A stretch of DNA of 64,000 nucleotides from Pseudomonas moorei (GCF_008801475.1 NZ_VZPP01000008.1:62001-126000); one strand, 5' to 3'; counted from the first letter of the stretch, positions 1-9,098 are shown. Notes: generated from the sequence alone by a model not told the origin. Numbers and translations: made by a program.

Positions 1-1
1 G

Positions 2-79
2 CAGGCGTTCAGCCAGTGGTTGCAGGAGGAAATCTGGTTGGCGCAGCGGCAGTTGGAGCCCTCAACCGCCGCCATTTGA
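2..79 (+). CDS. C-terminal end of a LysR-type regulator (partial)
   Basis: Only the last 25 codons are inside the window. The peptide carries the pattern F-x-x-W-L-x-x-E near its end, which is typical of the extreme C-terminus of GcvA-like LysR regulators. It reads on the same strand as the sugar-acid operon that follows 170 bases later, so it could regulate it, but the DNA-binding domain is outside the window. The identification rests on this short tail and is tentative. Confidence 0.5.
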   Translation, partial: QAFSQWLQEEIWLAQRQLEPSTAAI

Positions 80-89
80 AACACCACCA

Positions 90-129
90 ATCCCTTGTGG
101 GAGCGAGCAGGCTCGCTCCCACAAGGGAT
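90..129. repeat. REP-type palindrome, probable terminator
   Basis: Two perfect 19-base arms (90-108 and 111-129) flank a 2-base centre, and the core is GTGGGAGCGAGC. It starts 10 bases after the stop of the partial LysR gene, so it can end that transcript as a hairpin. The bases from 130 to 252 hold the leader of the next operon. Confidence 0.8.
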
Positions 130-252
130 CTCCATCGTTTGTGGAGTAACCTGCATTTTTAGAATGTTACACCGCTCAATAAATCGTTTGTTCAACACGA
201 GCCGTATGCCAAAACTGCTCGAACTGGATAAAAACAACGATGGGCGATTCAC

Positions 253-1677
253 ATGCGACTCGAGCGAAACTTTATTAATGGTCAATTCATTGAGCCGGCC
301 AGCGCTTCGCTGATTGCGGTCTACGACCCGGCGACCGAAGAACAGGTCGGTCAGGTCTCGGCTGCCACCGCCGATGAAGCCACATTGGCCGTCGAAGCGG
401 CGGCCGCCGCGCAGAAAAGCTGGGGCCAACTGACCAGCATCGAACGCGCCGAACACCTGCGCTCCTTTGCCGACGCTCTTGAAACCCGCGCCGAAAGCAT
501 CGGCGAAGCCCTGGCCGCCGAGTCCGGCAAGAGCCTGGCCGACGCCAGCAACGAAGCGCGCTACGCGGCACAGATCACCCGCTATCACGCCGAATGGGCG
601 CGCCGCATCGAAGGCGAGATCATTCCCAGCGACACCCCCGACGAAAACCTGTTCCTGCACCGCGAACCGATTGGCGTGGTCGCGTGCCTGATTCCGTTCA
701 ACTACCCGGTCTATACCCTGCTGCGCAAAATCGCCCCGGCGCTGATTGCCGGCAACACCGTGGTCGTGCGCCCGAGCAACAACACACCGATCTCGGCCTT
801 CGAAATCGCCAGGGCGGTGCAGCAATCCGGAATGCCTGCGGGCGTGGTCAACATCCTGACCATGGATCACGCCACCGCCGCCGTGGTTTGTACCCATAAG
901 GCCGTGGGGCTGATCACCTTGACCGGCAGCGTCAACGCCGGTCGCATCGTGCTCGACTACTGCAAGGCCAATATCGCCAAGCCGTCCCTGGAACTGGGCG
1001 GCAAGACCCCGGCCATCATCGAAGCCGACGCCGACCTCGAAGCGGCCGCCACGGCGATCGTCGCCTCCAAGACCACCCACTGCGGCCAGTTGTGCACGGC
1101 GGTAGAGCGGGTCTACGTGCAGGAAAGCGTCCACGACCAATTCCTCGCCTTGCTCAAGGCAAAAATCAGTGCCGTGGCATTCGGCGACCGGGCCAAGGAG
1201 CCAGGCTTCATGGGGCCACTGGTCAACGCCAGCTCGCAACAGAACATTCATGCCATGGTCCAGCGCGCCATCGCCGACGGTGCGGTGCTGGAAACCGGTG
1301 GCGTATTGCCTGAAGGCAAGGGCCATTTCTACCCGCCGACCCTGCTCAGCCACTGCCGCCAGGACATGGAAATCATCCAGGAAGAAATCTTCGGTCCGGT
1401 GCTGCCGGTGCTCAAGTACCGCGACATCGACGAAGCCCTGGCCATGGCCAACGACCACCAGTTTGGCCTGGCCTCGGTGCTTTATACCGAGAACTACCGC
1501 ACCACCATGAAAGTCGCCAACGCCATTGAGGCGGGCGAGCTGTACATCAATCGCACCCCGGCCGATCCGTACCAGGGCTTCCATGCCGGCTGGAAACGTT
1601 CCGGCCTGGGCGGTGATGACGGCAAGCACGGCATGCTCGAATTCACCCAGACCCGTCTGGTGGTGATGAAGTACTGA
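253..1677 (+). CDS. AldA-like aldehyde dehydrogenase
   Basis: This 474-residue NAD(P)-dependent aldehyde dehydrogenase oxidises an aldehyde to the acid. The catalytic Glu247 lies in ELGGK and the nucleophile Cys281 in CGQLC, followed by VERVYVQ. That block and the overall length resemble E. coli AldA (lactaldehyde/glycolaldehyde dehydrogenase). The usual cofactor-contacting KPSE is RPSN here (residues 173-176). The ATG is preceded by GATGGGCG. It is the first gene of an operon with an MFS carrier, an enolase-superfamily dehydratase and a GMC oxidoreductase, so its substrate is probably an aldehyde formed from a sugar or sugar acid. The exact substrate is not visible. Confidence 0.88.
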   Translation: MRLERNFINGQFIEPASASLIAVYDPATEEQVGQVSAATADEATLAVEAAAAAQKSWGQLTSIERAEHLRSFADALETRAESIGEALAAESGKSLADASNEARYAAQITRYHAEWARRIEGEIIPSDTPDENLFLHREPIGVVACLIPFNYPVYTLLRKIAPALIAGNTVVVRPSNNTPISAFEIARAVQQSGMPAGVVNILTMDHATAAVVCTHKAVGLITLTGSVNAGRIVLDYCKANIAKPSLELGGKTPAIIEADADLEAAATAIVASKTTHCGQLCTAVERVYVQESVHDQFLALLKAKISAVAFGDRAKEPGFMGPLVNASSQQNIHAMVQRAIADGAVLETGGVLPEGKGHFYPPTLLSHCRQDMEIIQEEIFGPVLPVLKYRDIDEALAMANDHQFGLASVLYTENYRTTMKVANAIEAGELYINRTPADPYQGFHAGWKRSGLGGDDGKHGMLEFTQTRLVVMKY

Positions 1678-1761
1678 TTCACCCGTAACACGCCTCACGC
1701 TGTCTCTATAAAAACAATTAACAGGGACGCCCGGACCCACCGGGCGCCCGAGGTTTACTCG

Positions 1762-3078
1762 ATGTCCAAGCATGCACCTACTGCTGCCGCTGTTCAGGGT
1801 TCGAACGCGGGTTCAAAAAGCCACAGTGACAAGGGAAGTCGCTATGTCCAACTGATGCTGCTGGTACTGGCCGCCGGTGCGATCTACCCGATCCTGTACC
1901 TGCGCCAGGTCTACCAGACCACCATGCTCGACGTGTTCCACATCAACCACAGCGAGCTGGGTTACCTGTACTCGATGCTCGGCACGATCTTCCTGCTCAG
2001 CTACTTGCCCAGTGGCTGGCTGGCCGACCGTGTTGCGCCGCGCTTCCTGATTTTCTTCTCGCTGGTCGCCACCGGAGCCTTGGGCCTGTGGTACTCCACG
2101 GCGCCATCGATGACCGGCCTGATGATCATCTTCGGTTGCTGGGGGCTGACCACCGGCCTGACCTTCTGGGCCTCGGTGCTCAAGCGGGTGAAGATGATTG
2201 CCCATCACTCCGAGCAGGGCCGTTTCTTCGGCATCCTCGACGGCGGTCGCGGCCTGGTGGAAGCCTTGCTGGCAACCGTTGCCCTGGGCTTGTTCGCCTT
2301 TGCCACCGAAACCCGTGGCGAGTCGGCAGCCGAAGGCTTCAAGCACGTGGTCTACCTCTATGCCTTCACCTGTATCGCCATCGGCTGTGTGCTGGTGCTG
2401 ATCAAGGACCCGAAGTCGATGGAGGACACCGCGGCGGTGGAGAAGGGCAAGTTCAACCTGCTCAGCGACCTGGCCACGCTGGTGAAAATCCCCGAGCTGT
2501 GGCTGGTCACCGCCATCGTGTTCTGCGGTTACCACATCTTCTGGGCCACCTACAGCTTCTCCGACTACCTGCAGGGCGGCGGCATGACCGCGGTCATGGC
2601 CGGCACCATCACCACCATCAAGCTGTGGATGCGTCCCATCGGCGGCATCGGCGGGGGCTGGCTGGGTGACAAGTTCTCGAACATTTCGGTGCTGGTCGTG
2701 GCGCTGTTGCTGGCCACGCTGGCGATGGTCGGCCTGATCGTGTTCCCGGCGCTCAACAGCATGGGCCTGCTGATCGGCACGGTGATCTTCATCGGCCTGA
2801 TGACCTACGCCATTCGCGGCCTGTACTGGGCGATCCTCGACACCTGCAACATTCCGCTGCGCATCACCGGCCTGGCCATCGGCATTGTCTCGGTGGTGGG
2901 TTACCTGCCGGATGCCTTCATTCCGTTGATCAATGGCTACCTCACCGAACATTTCCCCGGTGCCTTTGGTTACAAGCTGTATTTCGGCTACATCGCGTTC
3001 GTCGGCCTGCTCGGGACCCTGGCGGCCCTGACCCTGCGTGCACGTATCCATCGTCAATCTTTGAAAACAGGTGCCTGA
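1762..3078 (+). CDS. MFS transporter, sugar-acid type
   Basis: This 438-residue inner-membrane carrier of the major facilitator superfamily has about 12 hydrophobic segments. The loop after the second segment reads SGWLADRVAPR, the MFS signature GxLaDRxGxR in modified form. The N-terminal 25 residues are hydrophilic and cytoplasmic. It lies 84 bases after the dehydrogenase, and its stop precedes the start of the dehydratase gene by one base, so the genes are co-transcribed. By context it imports the substrate of the dehydratase and oxidoreductase. The ATG at 1762 follows the purine-rich stretch CGAGG at 1749-1753. Confidence 0.85.
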   Translation: MSKHAPTAAAVQGSNAGSKSHSDKGSRYVQLMLLVLAAGAIYPILYLRQVYQTTMLDVFHINHSELGYLYSMLGTIFLLSYLPSGWLADRVAPRFLIFFSLVATGALGLWYSTAPSMTGLMIIFGCWGLTTGLTFWASVLKRVKMIAHHSEQGRFFGILDGGRGLVEALLATVALGLFAFATETRGESAAEGFKHVVYLYAFTCIAIGCVLVLIKDPKSMEDTAAVEKGKFNLLSDLATLVKIPELWLVTAIVFCGYHIFWATYSFSDYLQGGGMTAVMAGTITTIKLWMRPIGGIGGGWLGDKFSNISVLVVALLLATLAMVGLIVFPALNSMGLLIGTVIFIGLMTYAIRGLYWAILDTCNIPLRITGLAIGIVSVVGYLPDAFIPLINGYLTEHFPGAFGYKLYFGYIAFVGLLGTLAALTLRARIHRQSLKTGA

Positions 3079-3079
3079 G

Positions 3080-4297
3080 ATGAAAATCGTCGCCCTTGAA
3101 ACCCACATTGTTGCCGTACCACCACCGCACGTTGGCGGCATGTACTGGCTGTTCGTCAAGATCAAGACCGACTGCGGCATCGAAGGCGTGGGTGAAATCT
3201 ACGCCGCGACCTTCGGCCCCAAGGCCATGCTGCCCATCATCGAAGACGTGTTCGAACGCTACCTGCTCAACCAGGACCCGCACCACATCGAGCGCTTCTT
3301 CCGCCAGGCGTACTCCAGCGGTTTCACCCAGCGTCCGGACCTGACCATGATGGGCGTGGTCAGCGGCCTGGAGATGGCCTGCTGGGACATCATCGGCAAA
3401 GCGGCGAACAAGCCGGTGTACGAGTTGCTCGGCGGCAAGGTTCACGAACGCCTGCGGTCCTACACCTATCTGTACCCGGTCAACAGCCAGGGCGAGTACG
3501 ACTACGACGACCCGGACCTGGCCGCCGAGTGCGCCATCGAGAACATGAACAAAGGCTTCACCGCCTTGAAATTCGATCCGGCCGGGCCGTACACCGCGTA
3601 CTCCGGGCATCAGATTTCCCTGGAAGTGCTGGAGCGCTGCGAAACCTTCTGCCGCAAGATCCGCGAAGCGGTGGGTGACAAGTGCGACCTGCTGTTCGGC
3701 ACCCACGGGCAAATGGTGCCGTCCTCGGCGATCCGCCTGGCCAAGCGCCTGGAGAAGTACGACCCGCTGTGGTTCGAAGAACCCGTGCCACCGGGCCAGG
3801 AAGAGGCCATGGCGCAAGTCGCGGCCAAGACCAGCATCCCGATTGCCACCGGTGAGCGCCTGACCACCAAGTACGAATTCTTCAAGCTGCTGCAGGCGGG
3901 CGGTGCGTCGATCCTGCAGATGAACGTCGCTCGCTGCGGCGGTCTGCTGGAAGCGAAGAAGATCGCCAGCATGGCCGAGGCCTATTACGCACAGATCGCC
4001 CCGCATCTCTACAACGGGCCGATTGGCGCCGCCGCGAGTTTCCAGCTGGCGACCTGCACGCCGAACTTCCTGATCCAGGAAAGCATCATGACCTGGGGCG
4101 GCTTCCATGCCGAAGTCCTGACCAAACCGTTGCAGTGGGAGGACGGCTACATCATCCCGTCCACCGAGCCGGGCCTTGGCGTGGAGCTGAACATGGATGT
4201 GGTGCGCAAGCATTCGCCGTACACCGGCGAGCGCTTGCACCTGCAGATGGCGCCGACCCCGGCTGACGTCAAGGACACATCGCCGGCCAAGGGCTGA
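3080..4297 (+). CDS. Enolase-superfamily (MR/MLE) acid-sugar dehydratase-like protein
   Basis: This 405-residue protein aligns without gaps around the third barrel strand with galactonate dehydratase (DgoD). Visible active-site elements are His209 in GTHGQ, Glu233/Glu234 in FEEP, Glu259 in TGER and His309 in APHLY. The first metal ligand, Asp two residues before the His in DgoD (DFH), is Gly207 here (GTH). The protein is therefore either a subgroup with altered metal binding or uses another ligand. I chose the ATG at 3080 over the GTG at 3071 because AGGTG lies 8 bases upstream and the GTG overlaps the MFS stop. Family knowledge suggests dehydration of an aldonic or uronic acid to the 2-keto-3-deoxy acid. 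The substrate is unknown. Confidence 0.82.
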   Translation: MKIVALETHIVAVPPPHVGGMYWLFVKIKTDCGIEGVGEIYAATFGPKAMLPIIEDVFERYLLNQDPHHIERFFRQAYSSGFTQRPDLTMMGVVSGLEMACWDIIGKAANKPVYELLGGKVHERLRSYTYLYPVNSQGEYDYDDPDLAAECAIENMNKGFTALKFDPAGPYTAYSGHQISLEVLERCETFCRKIREAVGDKCDLLFGTHGQMVPSSAIRLAKRLEKYDPLWFEEPVPPGQEEAMAQVAAKTSIPIATGERLTTKYEFFKLLQAGGASILQMNVARCGGLLEAKKIASMAEAYYAQIAPHLYNGPIGAAASFQLATCTPNFLIQESIMTWGGFHAEVLTKPLQWEDGYIIPSTEPGLGVELNMDVVRKHSPYTGERLHLQMAPTPADVKDTSPAKG

Positions 4298-4308
4298 CGG
4301 GGACCTTC

Positions 4309-4408
4309 TGTAGGAGCGAGCTTGCTCGCGATGGATCCGAGAACGCCGCGGGGCGTCAGATGCGCCGCGTTATCGTTGACCCCCATCGCGAGCAAGCGCG
4401 CTCCAACA
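4309..4408. repeat. REPIN (two inverted REP units)
   Basis: A REP half (TAGGAGCGAGCTTGCTCGCGA) is followed about 50 bases later by its inverted partner ending at 4408. The element separates the dehydratase from the GMC oxidoreductase in an otherwise tight operon and could modulate read-through or mRNA stability. Confidence 0.8.
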
Positions 4409-4450
4409 AAGAACCGTTTTTTTGAATAACGACTTACGCGGTAACCGTGC

Positions 4451-6058
4451 ATGACATACGACTACATCATCGCTGGCGCTGGCGCCGCAGGCTGCGTGTT
4501 GGCCAATCGCCTCTCGGCCTCCGGGAAACACACGGTACTGCTGCTGGAAGCGGGCGGAAAGGACAGTTCCCTGTGGTTCAAGATCCCGGTCGGCTTCGCC
4601 AAAATGTATTACAACCCGACCTTCAACTGGATGTACTACAGCAAGCCGCAAAAACAGTTGGGTAACCGCGAAATCTACGCCCCGCGCGGCAAGGTGCAGG
4701 GTGGTTCGGGCTCGATCAACGCGATGATCTACGTGCGCGGCCAGGCCCACGATTTCGACGATTGGGCGGCCAACGGTAACGACGGCTGGGGCTTCAAGGA
4801 CGTGCTGCCGTACTTCCGCAAACTGGAAAATCATCCGCTGGGCGACAGCGAGTACCACGGCGGCAGCGGCCCGATCAGCATCACCCCGATGAAGGGCCAG
4901 ACCCACCCGATCTGCGACGTGTTCCTCGAGGGCTGCAAGGAGCTGGGTTACCCGCACAGCGACGATTTCAACGGGCCGAAGTTCGAAGGCGCGGGGATCT
5001 ATGACGTCAACACCCGCGACGGCCAGCGTTGCTCCAGCAGCTTTGCGCATCTGCATCCGGCATTGAGCCGGCCGAACCTGACCATCGAGCATTACGCCCT
5101 GGTCGATCGGGTGTTGTTCGAGAACGGCCGTGCGACGGGAGTTTCCGTCACCCAGCACGGCGTGACCCGGACCTTTATCGCCAACAAGGAAGTGATCCTC
5201 TGCGCCGGCGCCGTGGACACACCGAAGATTCTGCAATTGTCCGGTGTGGCCGATCAGGCGCTGCTGGCCAGGCACAACATCCCCTTGGTCAAGCATCTGC
5301 CGGCGGTCGGGCAGAACCTGCAAGACCACCTGTGCGCCAGCTATTACTACAAGGCCAATATCCCGACGCTCAACGATGAGCTCAGTTCGCTGTTCGGCCA
5401 GTTCAAGCTCGGCCTGCAATACCTGTTCACCCGCAAGGGCGCCCTGGCGATGAGCGTCAATCAGGCCGGCGGTTTCTTCCGTGGCGATGAGCAGCAGGCC
5501 AATCCCAACCTGCAGTTGTACTTCAACCCGCTGTCGTACCAGATCCCGAAAAACAACAAGGCCAGCCTCAAGCCCGAGCCGTATTCCGGCTTCCTGTTGT
5601 GCTTCAATCCGTGCCGGCCAACCAGTCGCGGGCATATCGAGATTGCCTCGAAAAACCCTCGGGATGCGGCGTTGATCGACCCCAACTACCTGAGCACGCA
5701 AAAGGACATCGACGAGGTGATCCAGGGCAGTCGGCTGATGCGCAAGATCATGCAGGCACCAGCCCTCAAGGGCATCACGGTCGAAGAAGTGTTGCCAGGC
5801 CCGGCGGTTGAAACCGACGAGCAGATGCTGCAGTACTTCCGCGACAACAGCGGCTCGATTTATCACCTGTGCGGTTCCTGCGCCATGGGGGCGGACACTC
5901 AGACGTCGGTGGTGGACAAGCGCCTGAAGGTGCATGGCCTCGATGGCCTGCGGATCGTCGATGCGTCGATTTTCCCCAACGTAACCTCCGGCAACACCCA
6001 TGCCGCCGTGCTGATGGTGGCGGAGAAGGGCGCTGATCTGATCCTGCAGGACGCCTGA
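4451..6058 (+). CDS. GMC-family FAD oxidoreductase (choline/alcohol dehydrogenase-like)
   Basis: This 535-residue flavoprotein oxidises an alcohol group. The N-terminal GAGAAGCVLANRL is the FAD dinucleotide-binding motif, VQGGSGSINAMIYVRG (residues about 83-98) is GMC signature 1, and GAVDTPKILQLSGV is signature 2. The C-terminal HLCGSCAMG and GNTHAAVLMVAEKGAD carry the catalytic His-His/Asn pair. It has no signal peptide, so it acts in the cytoplasm. It is the last gene of the aldehyde dehydrogenase/MFS/dehydratase cluster, separated from the dehydratase by a REPIN. Together they could take an alcohol through an aldehyde to an acid, with the dehydratase acting on a related sugar acid. The substrate cannot be read from the sequence. 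Confidence 0.87.
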   Translation: MTYDYIIAGAGAAGCVLANRLSASGKHTVLLLEAGGKDSSLWFKIPVGFAKMYYNPTFNWMYYSKPQKQLGNREIYAPRGKVQGGSGSINAMIYVRGQAHDFDDWAANGNDGWGFKDVLPYFRKLENHPLGDSEYHGGSGPISITPMKGQTHPICDVFLEGCKELGYPHSDDFNGPKFEGAGIYDVNTRDGQRCSSSFAHLHPALSRPNLTIEHYALVDRVLFENGRATGVSVTQHGVTRTFIANKEVILCAGAVDTPKILQLSGVADQALLARHNIPLVKHLPAVGQNLQDHLCASYYYKANIPTLNDELSSLFGQFKLGLQYLFTRKGALAMSVNQAGGFFRGDEQQANPNLQLYFNPLSYQIPKNNKASLKPEPYSGFLLCFNPCRPTSRGHIEIASKNPRDAALIDPNYLSTQKDIDEVIQGSRLMRKIMQAPALKGITVEEVLPGPAVETDEQMLQYFRDNSGSIYHLCGSCAMGADTQTSVVDKRLKVHGLDGLRIVDASIFPNVTSGNTHAAVLMVAEKGADLILQDA

Positions 6059-6171
6059 CTTTAGCGTTTACCTGTATCAAAAATGAATTTCCGCCGTTTC
6101 CGCTGCTCCTACCTGTAGGCAGCGGAATTGAGCCCGCACATTCATTGAGACAATCAGGGAGCGGCACGGTC

Positions 6172-6582
6172 ATGAGTCGAGTACCGACAGCGGGCGAACA
6201 CCTTCCTGGCGGGTTGATCCTGGTGGTCGAGGATGACCCGCTGATTCTGGAGTTTCTCTGTGAAGTCCTGCAGGACGAAGGCTTTGTGGTGCAGCCGCAG
6301 ACCAGTGCGGACGCTGCATCCCGGTACCTGGAACAGCATGCGCAGAATGTGCGGATGCTGCTGACGGATATCACCATGCCAGGCAAGCTCAATGGCGCGG
6401 ACCTGGCCAACCTGTTCGGCGATCGCTGGCCGGGCAAACCGATCATGATCATGTCCGGCTATGAAACCCCCGAAAGCTCGGGCGTGCGGCACGCGGTTTC
6501 GTTCATCAAGAAACCCTGGGCGCTGGGACAGTTGCTGGACTGTGTACAAAACGCATTGCAGGGTAATCCTCCGTTGCATTGA
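6172..6582 (+). CDS. Single-domain response regulator (CheY-like receiver)
   Basis: This 136-residue protein consists only of a receiver domain. The acidic pair EDD is near residue 21, the phospho-acceptor Asp lies in LLTDITMP, and the switch Lys is in FIKKPW. There is no output domain, so it must act through a partner protein or as a phosphate sink. I chose the ATG at 6172 over an in-frame TTG at 6145 because GGGAG lies 10 bases upstream of the ATG. No histidine kinase is next to it. The style (GGLILVVEDDPLILEFL) is that of receivers associated with hybrid kinases. Confidence 0.85.
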   Translation: MSRVPTAGEHLPGGLILVVEDDPLILEFLCEVLQDEGFVVQPQTSADAASRYLEQHAQNVRMLLTDITMPGKLNGADLANLFGDRWPGKPIMIMSGYETPESSGVRHAVSFIKKPWALGQLLDCVQNALQGNPPLH

Positions 6583-6635
6583 TCCTGTACATTGGCCGTC
6601 ACACCCGCCAGATCCTTTAGACAGGAAGGACCGCC

Positions 6636-7304
6636 TTGTCCGCTCAATCCTCTGTTTTCCATAACCCGTACCGCGCCTTTCTGTTCGATATGGACGGCAC
6701 CGTACTGACTTCCATCGCGGCCGCCGAGCGCGTCTGGGCGACCTGGGCCGAGCGTCACGGCGTCGATGTCGAGACCTTCCTGCCCACCATCCACGGTGCC
6801 CGTGCCATCGACACGATCAAGCGCCTGGCGTTACCCGGTGTCGATGCCGAAGCCGAAGCGGCGTGGATCACCCAGGCGGAACTCGAGGATGTCGACGGGG
6901 TGGAAGAGGTGGTCGGCGCGGCGTTGTTTCTCCAGTCTTTGCCGGCGCAGCAATGGGCCATTGTCACGTCCGCGCCGAGGGCGCTGGCCTTGCGCCGAAT
7001 GGCCGCAGCCGGGATCCCCGAGCCACAGGTGATGGTCACGGCCGAGGACGTCAGCGCGGGCAAACCAGATCCGGCGGGTTATCGCTTGGCGGCCCGGCGG
7101 TTGGGGGTCGAGATCACCGAGTGCCTGGTGTTCGAAGATGCCACGGTGGGGATTCTCGCCGCCGAAGCGGCAGGGGCGGATTTGCTGATCATCACGGCCA
7201 CCCATGAACAACCGATCGACATCCAGCACCCGACCTTGGCCGGTTATGACGTGGTGGCCGTTTCTGTGGATGCCGCCAGTCTGATTCGCCTGCGCACACG
7301 CTGA
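6636..7304 (+). CDS. HAD-superfamily phosphatase (beta-phosphoglucomutase-like subfamily)
   Basis: This 222-residue protein has HAD motif I as DMDGT with nucleophile Asp18 and Asp20, motif II in VTSAP, and motifs III/IV in KPDPAGY and FEDATVGI. The cap domain lies between motif I and II. Such enzymes remove phosphate from small sugar phosphates. The start must be the TTG at 6636: AGGAAGGA lies 6 bases upstream, and the first ATG is inside motif I. It is transcribed with the receiver gene 53 bases upstream, with no functional link evident. Confidence 0.85.
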   Translation: MSAQSSVFHNPYRAFLFDMDGTVLTSIAAAERVWATWAERHGVDVETFLPTIHGARAIDTIKRLALPGVDAEAEAAWITQAELEDVDGVEEVVGAALFLQSLPAQQWAIVTSAPRALALRRMAAAGIPEPQVMVTAEDVSAGKPDPAGYRLAARRLGVEITECLVFEDATVGILAAEAAGADLLIITATHEQPIDIQHPTLAGYDVVAVSVDAASLIRLRTR

Positions 7305-7359
7305 CGGGGTTGCAGGCGCTGGCTTGTCGGAACGCCGCCCGGATAAACGCGGCGCACCT

Positions 7360-7389
7360 GAGTCCATCGCCAGCAAGCTGGCTCCTGCA
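7360..7389. repeat. Single REP unit
   Basis: The sequence CATCGCCAGCAAGCTGGCTCC is a degenerate REP half in the gap between two convergent genes (7305-7422). No gene is seen in that gap. Confidence 0.55.
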
Positions 7390-7422
7390 CGTTACACAAC
7401 CTCGCCTATACCGGCTCGTTCA

Positions 7423-8490
7423 TCAAAGATGATCGGCATCAATCACTGCCTTGGCGAACGCCTGTGGATCTTCCTGGGGCAGGTTGTGGCCGATGCCGCC
7501 GTTGATCAGACGGAACTCGTACTTGCCGGTAAAGCGCTTGGCGTAATCCTCGGGGGCCGGGTGCGGCGCGCCGTTGGCATCGCCTTCCAGGGTGATGGTC
7601 GGCACGCCAATGGACGGCGCGGTGGCCAGCTTCTGCTCCAGGGCTTCGTAGCGGGATTCACCCTGAACCAGGCCCAGGCGCCAGCGGTAGTTGAACACGG
7701 TGATGTCGACGTGGTCGGGGTTTTCCAGCGCCTTGGCGCTGCGGTCGAACGTGGCGTCATCGAACGCCCATTTCGGCGACGCCGTTTGCCAGATCAACTT
7801 GGCGAAATCGTGGGTGTTTTTCTCGTAACCGGCACGACCGCGGTCGGTGGCGAAGTAAAACTGGTACCACCACTGCAATTCAGCCTTGGGCGGTAGCGGG
7901 TTCTTGCCGGCCGCCTGGTTACCGATCAGATAGCCACTGACAGACACCAACGCCTTGACCCGTTCCGGCCACAGCGCCGAGACAATGTCAGCCGAGCGCG
8001 CACCCCAATCGTAGCCACCGAGCACGGCTTGCTTGATCTTCAATGCATCCATGAAGTCGATGACGTCGCTGGCCAGCGCAGCCGGTTGACCATTGCGCAG
8101 GGTTTTATCGGACAGGAAATGCGTATCGCCATAACCCCGCGCATAGGGCATCAACACGCGATAGCCCTTGGCGGCCAGCAAAGGGGCGACCGCGTCGTAG
8201 CTGTGGATGTCGTACGGCCAGCCGTGCAGGAGAATCACCACCGGTCCGTCGGCCGGGCCCGTTTCAGCGTACGCGACGTTCAACAGCCCGGCGTTGACGT
8301 GCTTGAGCGGGCCGAACGGCGAGGGCGCCGCGTAGGTAGCGCTGGCCTCGGTCGCGGCTGGCTGAGCGGCGGCGGTCGATTGCGCGTGGGCCGTGCCGAG
8401 CGCGCCGAACAGGCTGAGGGCGAGGATCGACGCGCCGAACAGGTGACGGCGGGTTTTCCCGGTTTCGTGGTTCTGCAGTGCCATCGTCAT
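7423..8490 (-). CDS. Exported alpha/beta hydrolase, epoxide hydrolase-like
   Basis: This 355-residue protein begins with a twin-arginine-type signal (KTRRHLFGAS followed by a hydrophobic stretch and AHAQ at about residue 37), so it is likely exported folded. The hydrolase core shows the oxyanion motif HGWP (residues 89-92), nucleophile Asp161 in GGYDWGARSA, and the acid/base His in GIGHNLPQEDP. Asp rather than Ser in the nucleophile elbow is characteristic of epoxide hydrolases and haloalkane dehalogenases. The N-terminal ATG has GGGAG 9 bases upstream. It is followed on the other side by a cupin gene on the same strand. The substrate is unknown. Confidence 0.85.
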   Translation of the reverse strand: MTMALQNHETGKTRRHLFGASILALSLFGALGTAHAQSTAAAQPAATEASATYAAPSPFGPLKHVNAGLLNVAYAETGPADGPVVILLHGWPYDIHSYDAVAPLLAAKGYRVLMPYARGYGDTHFLSDKTLRNGQPAALASDVIDFMDALKIKQAVLGGYDWGARSADIVSALWPERVKALVSVSGYLIGNQAAGKNPLPPKAELQWWYQFYFATDRGRAGYEKNTHDFAKLIWQTASPKWAFDDATFDRSAKALENPDHVDITVFNYRWRLGLVQGESRYEALEQKLATAPSIGVPTITLEGDANGAPHPAPEDYAKRFTGKYEFRLINGGIGHNLPQEDPQAFAKAVIDADHL

Positions 8491-8648
8491 GTGGATGTCT
8501 CCCTTGCAAGCCGTTGGTCAGGAGTTCTGGATGATCCCCTTCAAACCTTGCCTGCATTGGAACGCGGCGATGTATCTGGCCTGTGTCCGGTGCGCAGGCC
8601 AGATGCAAGCGGATGTATCGCGATGTCATCCGGATACACTGTGATACA

Positions 8649-9059
8649 TCACGCCACGGGCGGACCGACGTTGTATTCCTCGTCCGTGACTTTTTCCATC
8701 CAGACCACACTCACACCGTCCAGCGCTTCCTGGACGCCGATGTGGGTCATCGAGGTGGTGGCGCTGGCACCGTGCCAGTGTTTGTGGTCAGGCGGGCACC
8801 AGATGACATCGCCGGCACGGATTTCCACGATCGGTTCGCCTTCACACTGGGTCCAGCCGCAGCCTGCGGTGACAATCAGCGTTTGCCCCAGCGGATGGGT
8901 ATGCCAGGCGCTGCGGGCGCCGGGTTCAAAGGTGACGCTGACCACGGAAACCCGGGCGGGTGGCGGTGGGGCGTTGAGCGGGTCCATGCGCACGCTGCCG
9001 GTGAAGCAGGCTTCAGGGGCTTTTATCGAGGGCTGCGAGCCTACGCGCTTGAGGATCAT
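8649..9059 (-). CDS. Small cupin-domain protein
   Basis: This 136-residue single-domain cupin has motif 1 as WHTHPLGQTLIV (two His ligands plus Gln) and motif 2 around DVIWCPPDHKHWHGA with the last His. Proteins of this type are metal-dependent, often near dehydrogenases or carboxymuconolactone decarboxylases, and their substrate is rarely known. It lies about 160 bases upstream of the epoxide-hydrolase-like gene on the same strand, so the two may be one transcript. Bases 8491-8648 between them hold no other gene. Confidence 0.8.
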   Translation of the reverse strand: MILKRVGSQPSIKAPEACFTGSVRMDPLNAPPPPARVSVVSVTFEPGARSAWHTHPLGQTLIVTAGCGWTQCEGEPIVEIRAGDVIWCPPDHKHWHGASATTSMTHIGVQEALDGVSVVWMEKVTDEEYNVGPPVA

Positions 9060-9098
9060 GATCGGGTCCTATTGATAAATGAACAGGTGCGCCCGGGT

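Noticed and set aside
1813..3180. Long minus-strand open frame (455 codons) opposite the MFS gene
   Set aside because: The product is rich in Gln, His, Asp and Arg without domain features, as expected for the antisense of a GC-rich gene. The plus-strand MFS protein is clear.
4370..6001. Minus-strand open frame of 543 codons opposite the GMC oxidoreductase
   Set aside because: Antisense shadow; the GMC signatures are on the plus strand.
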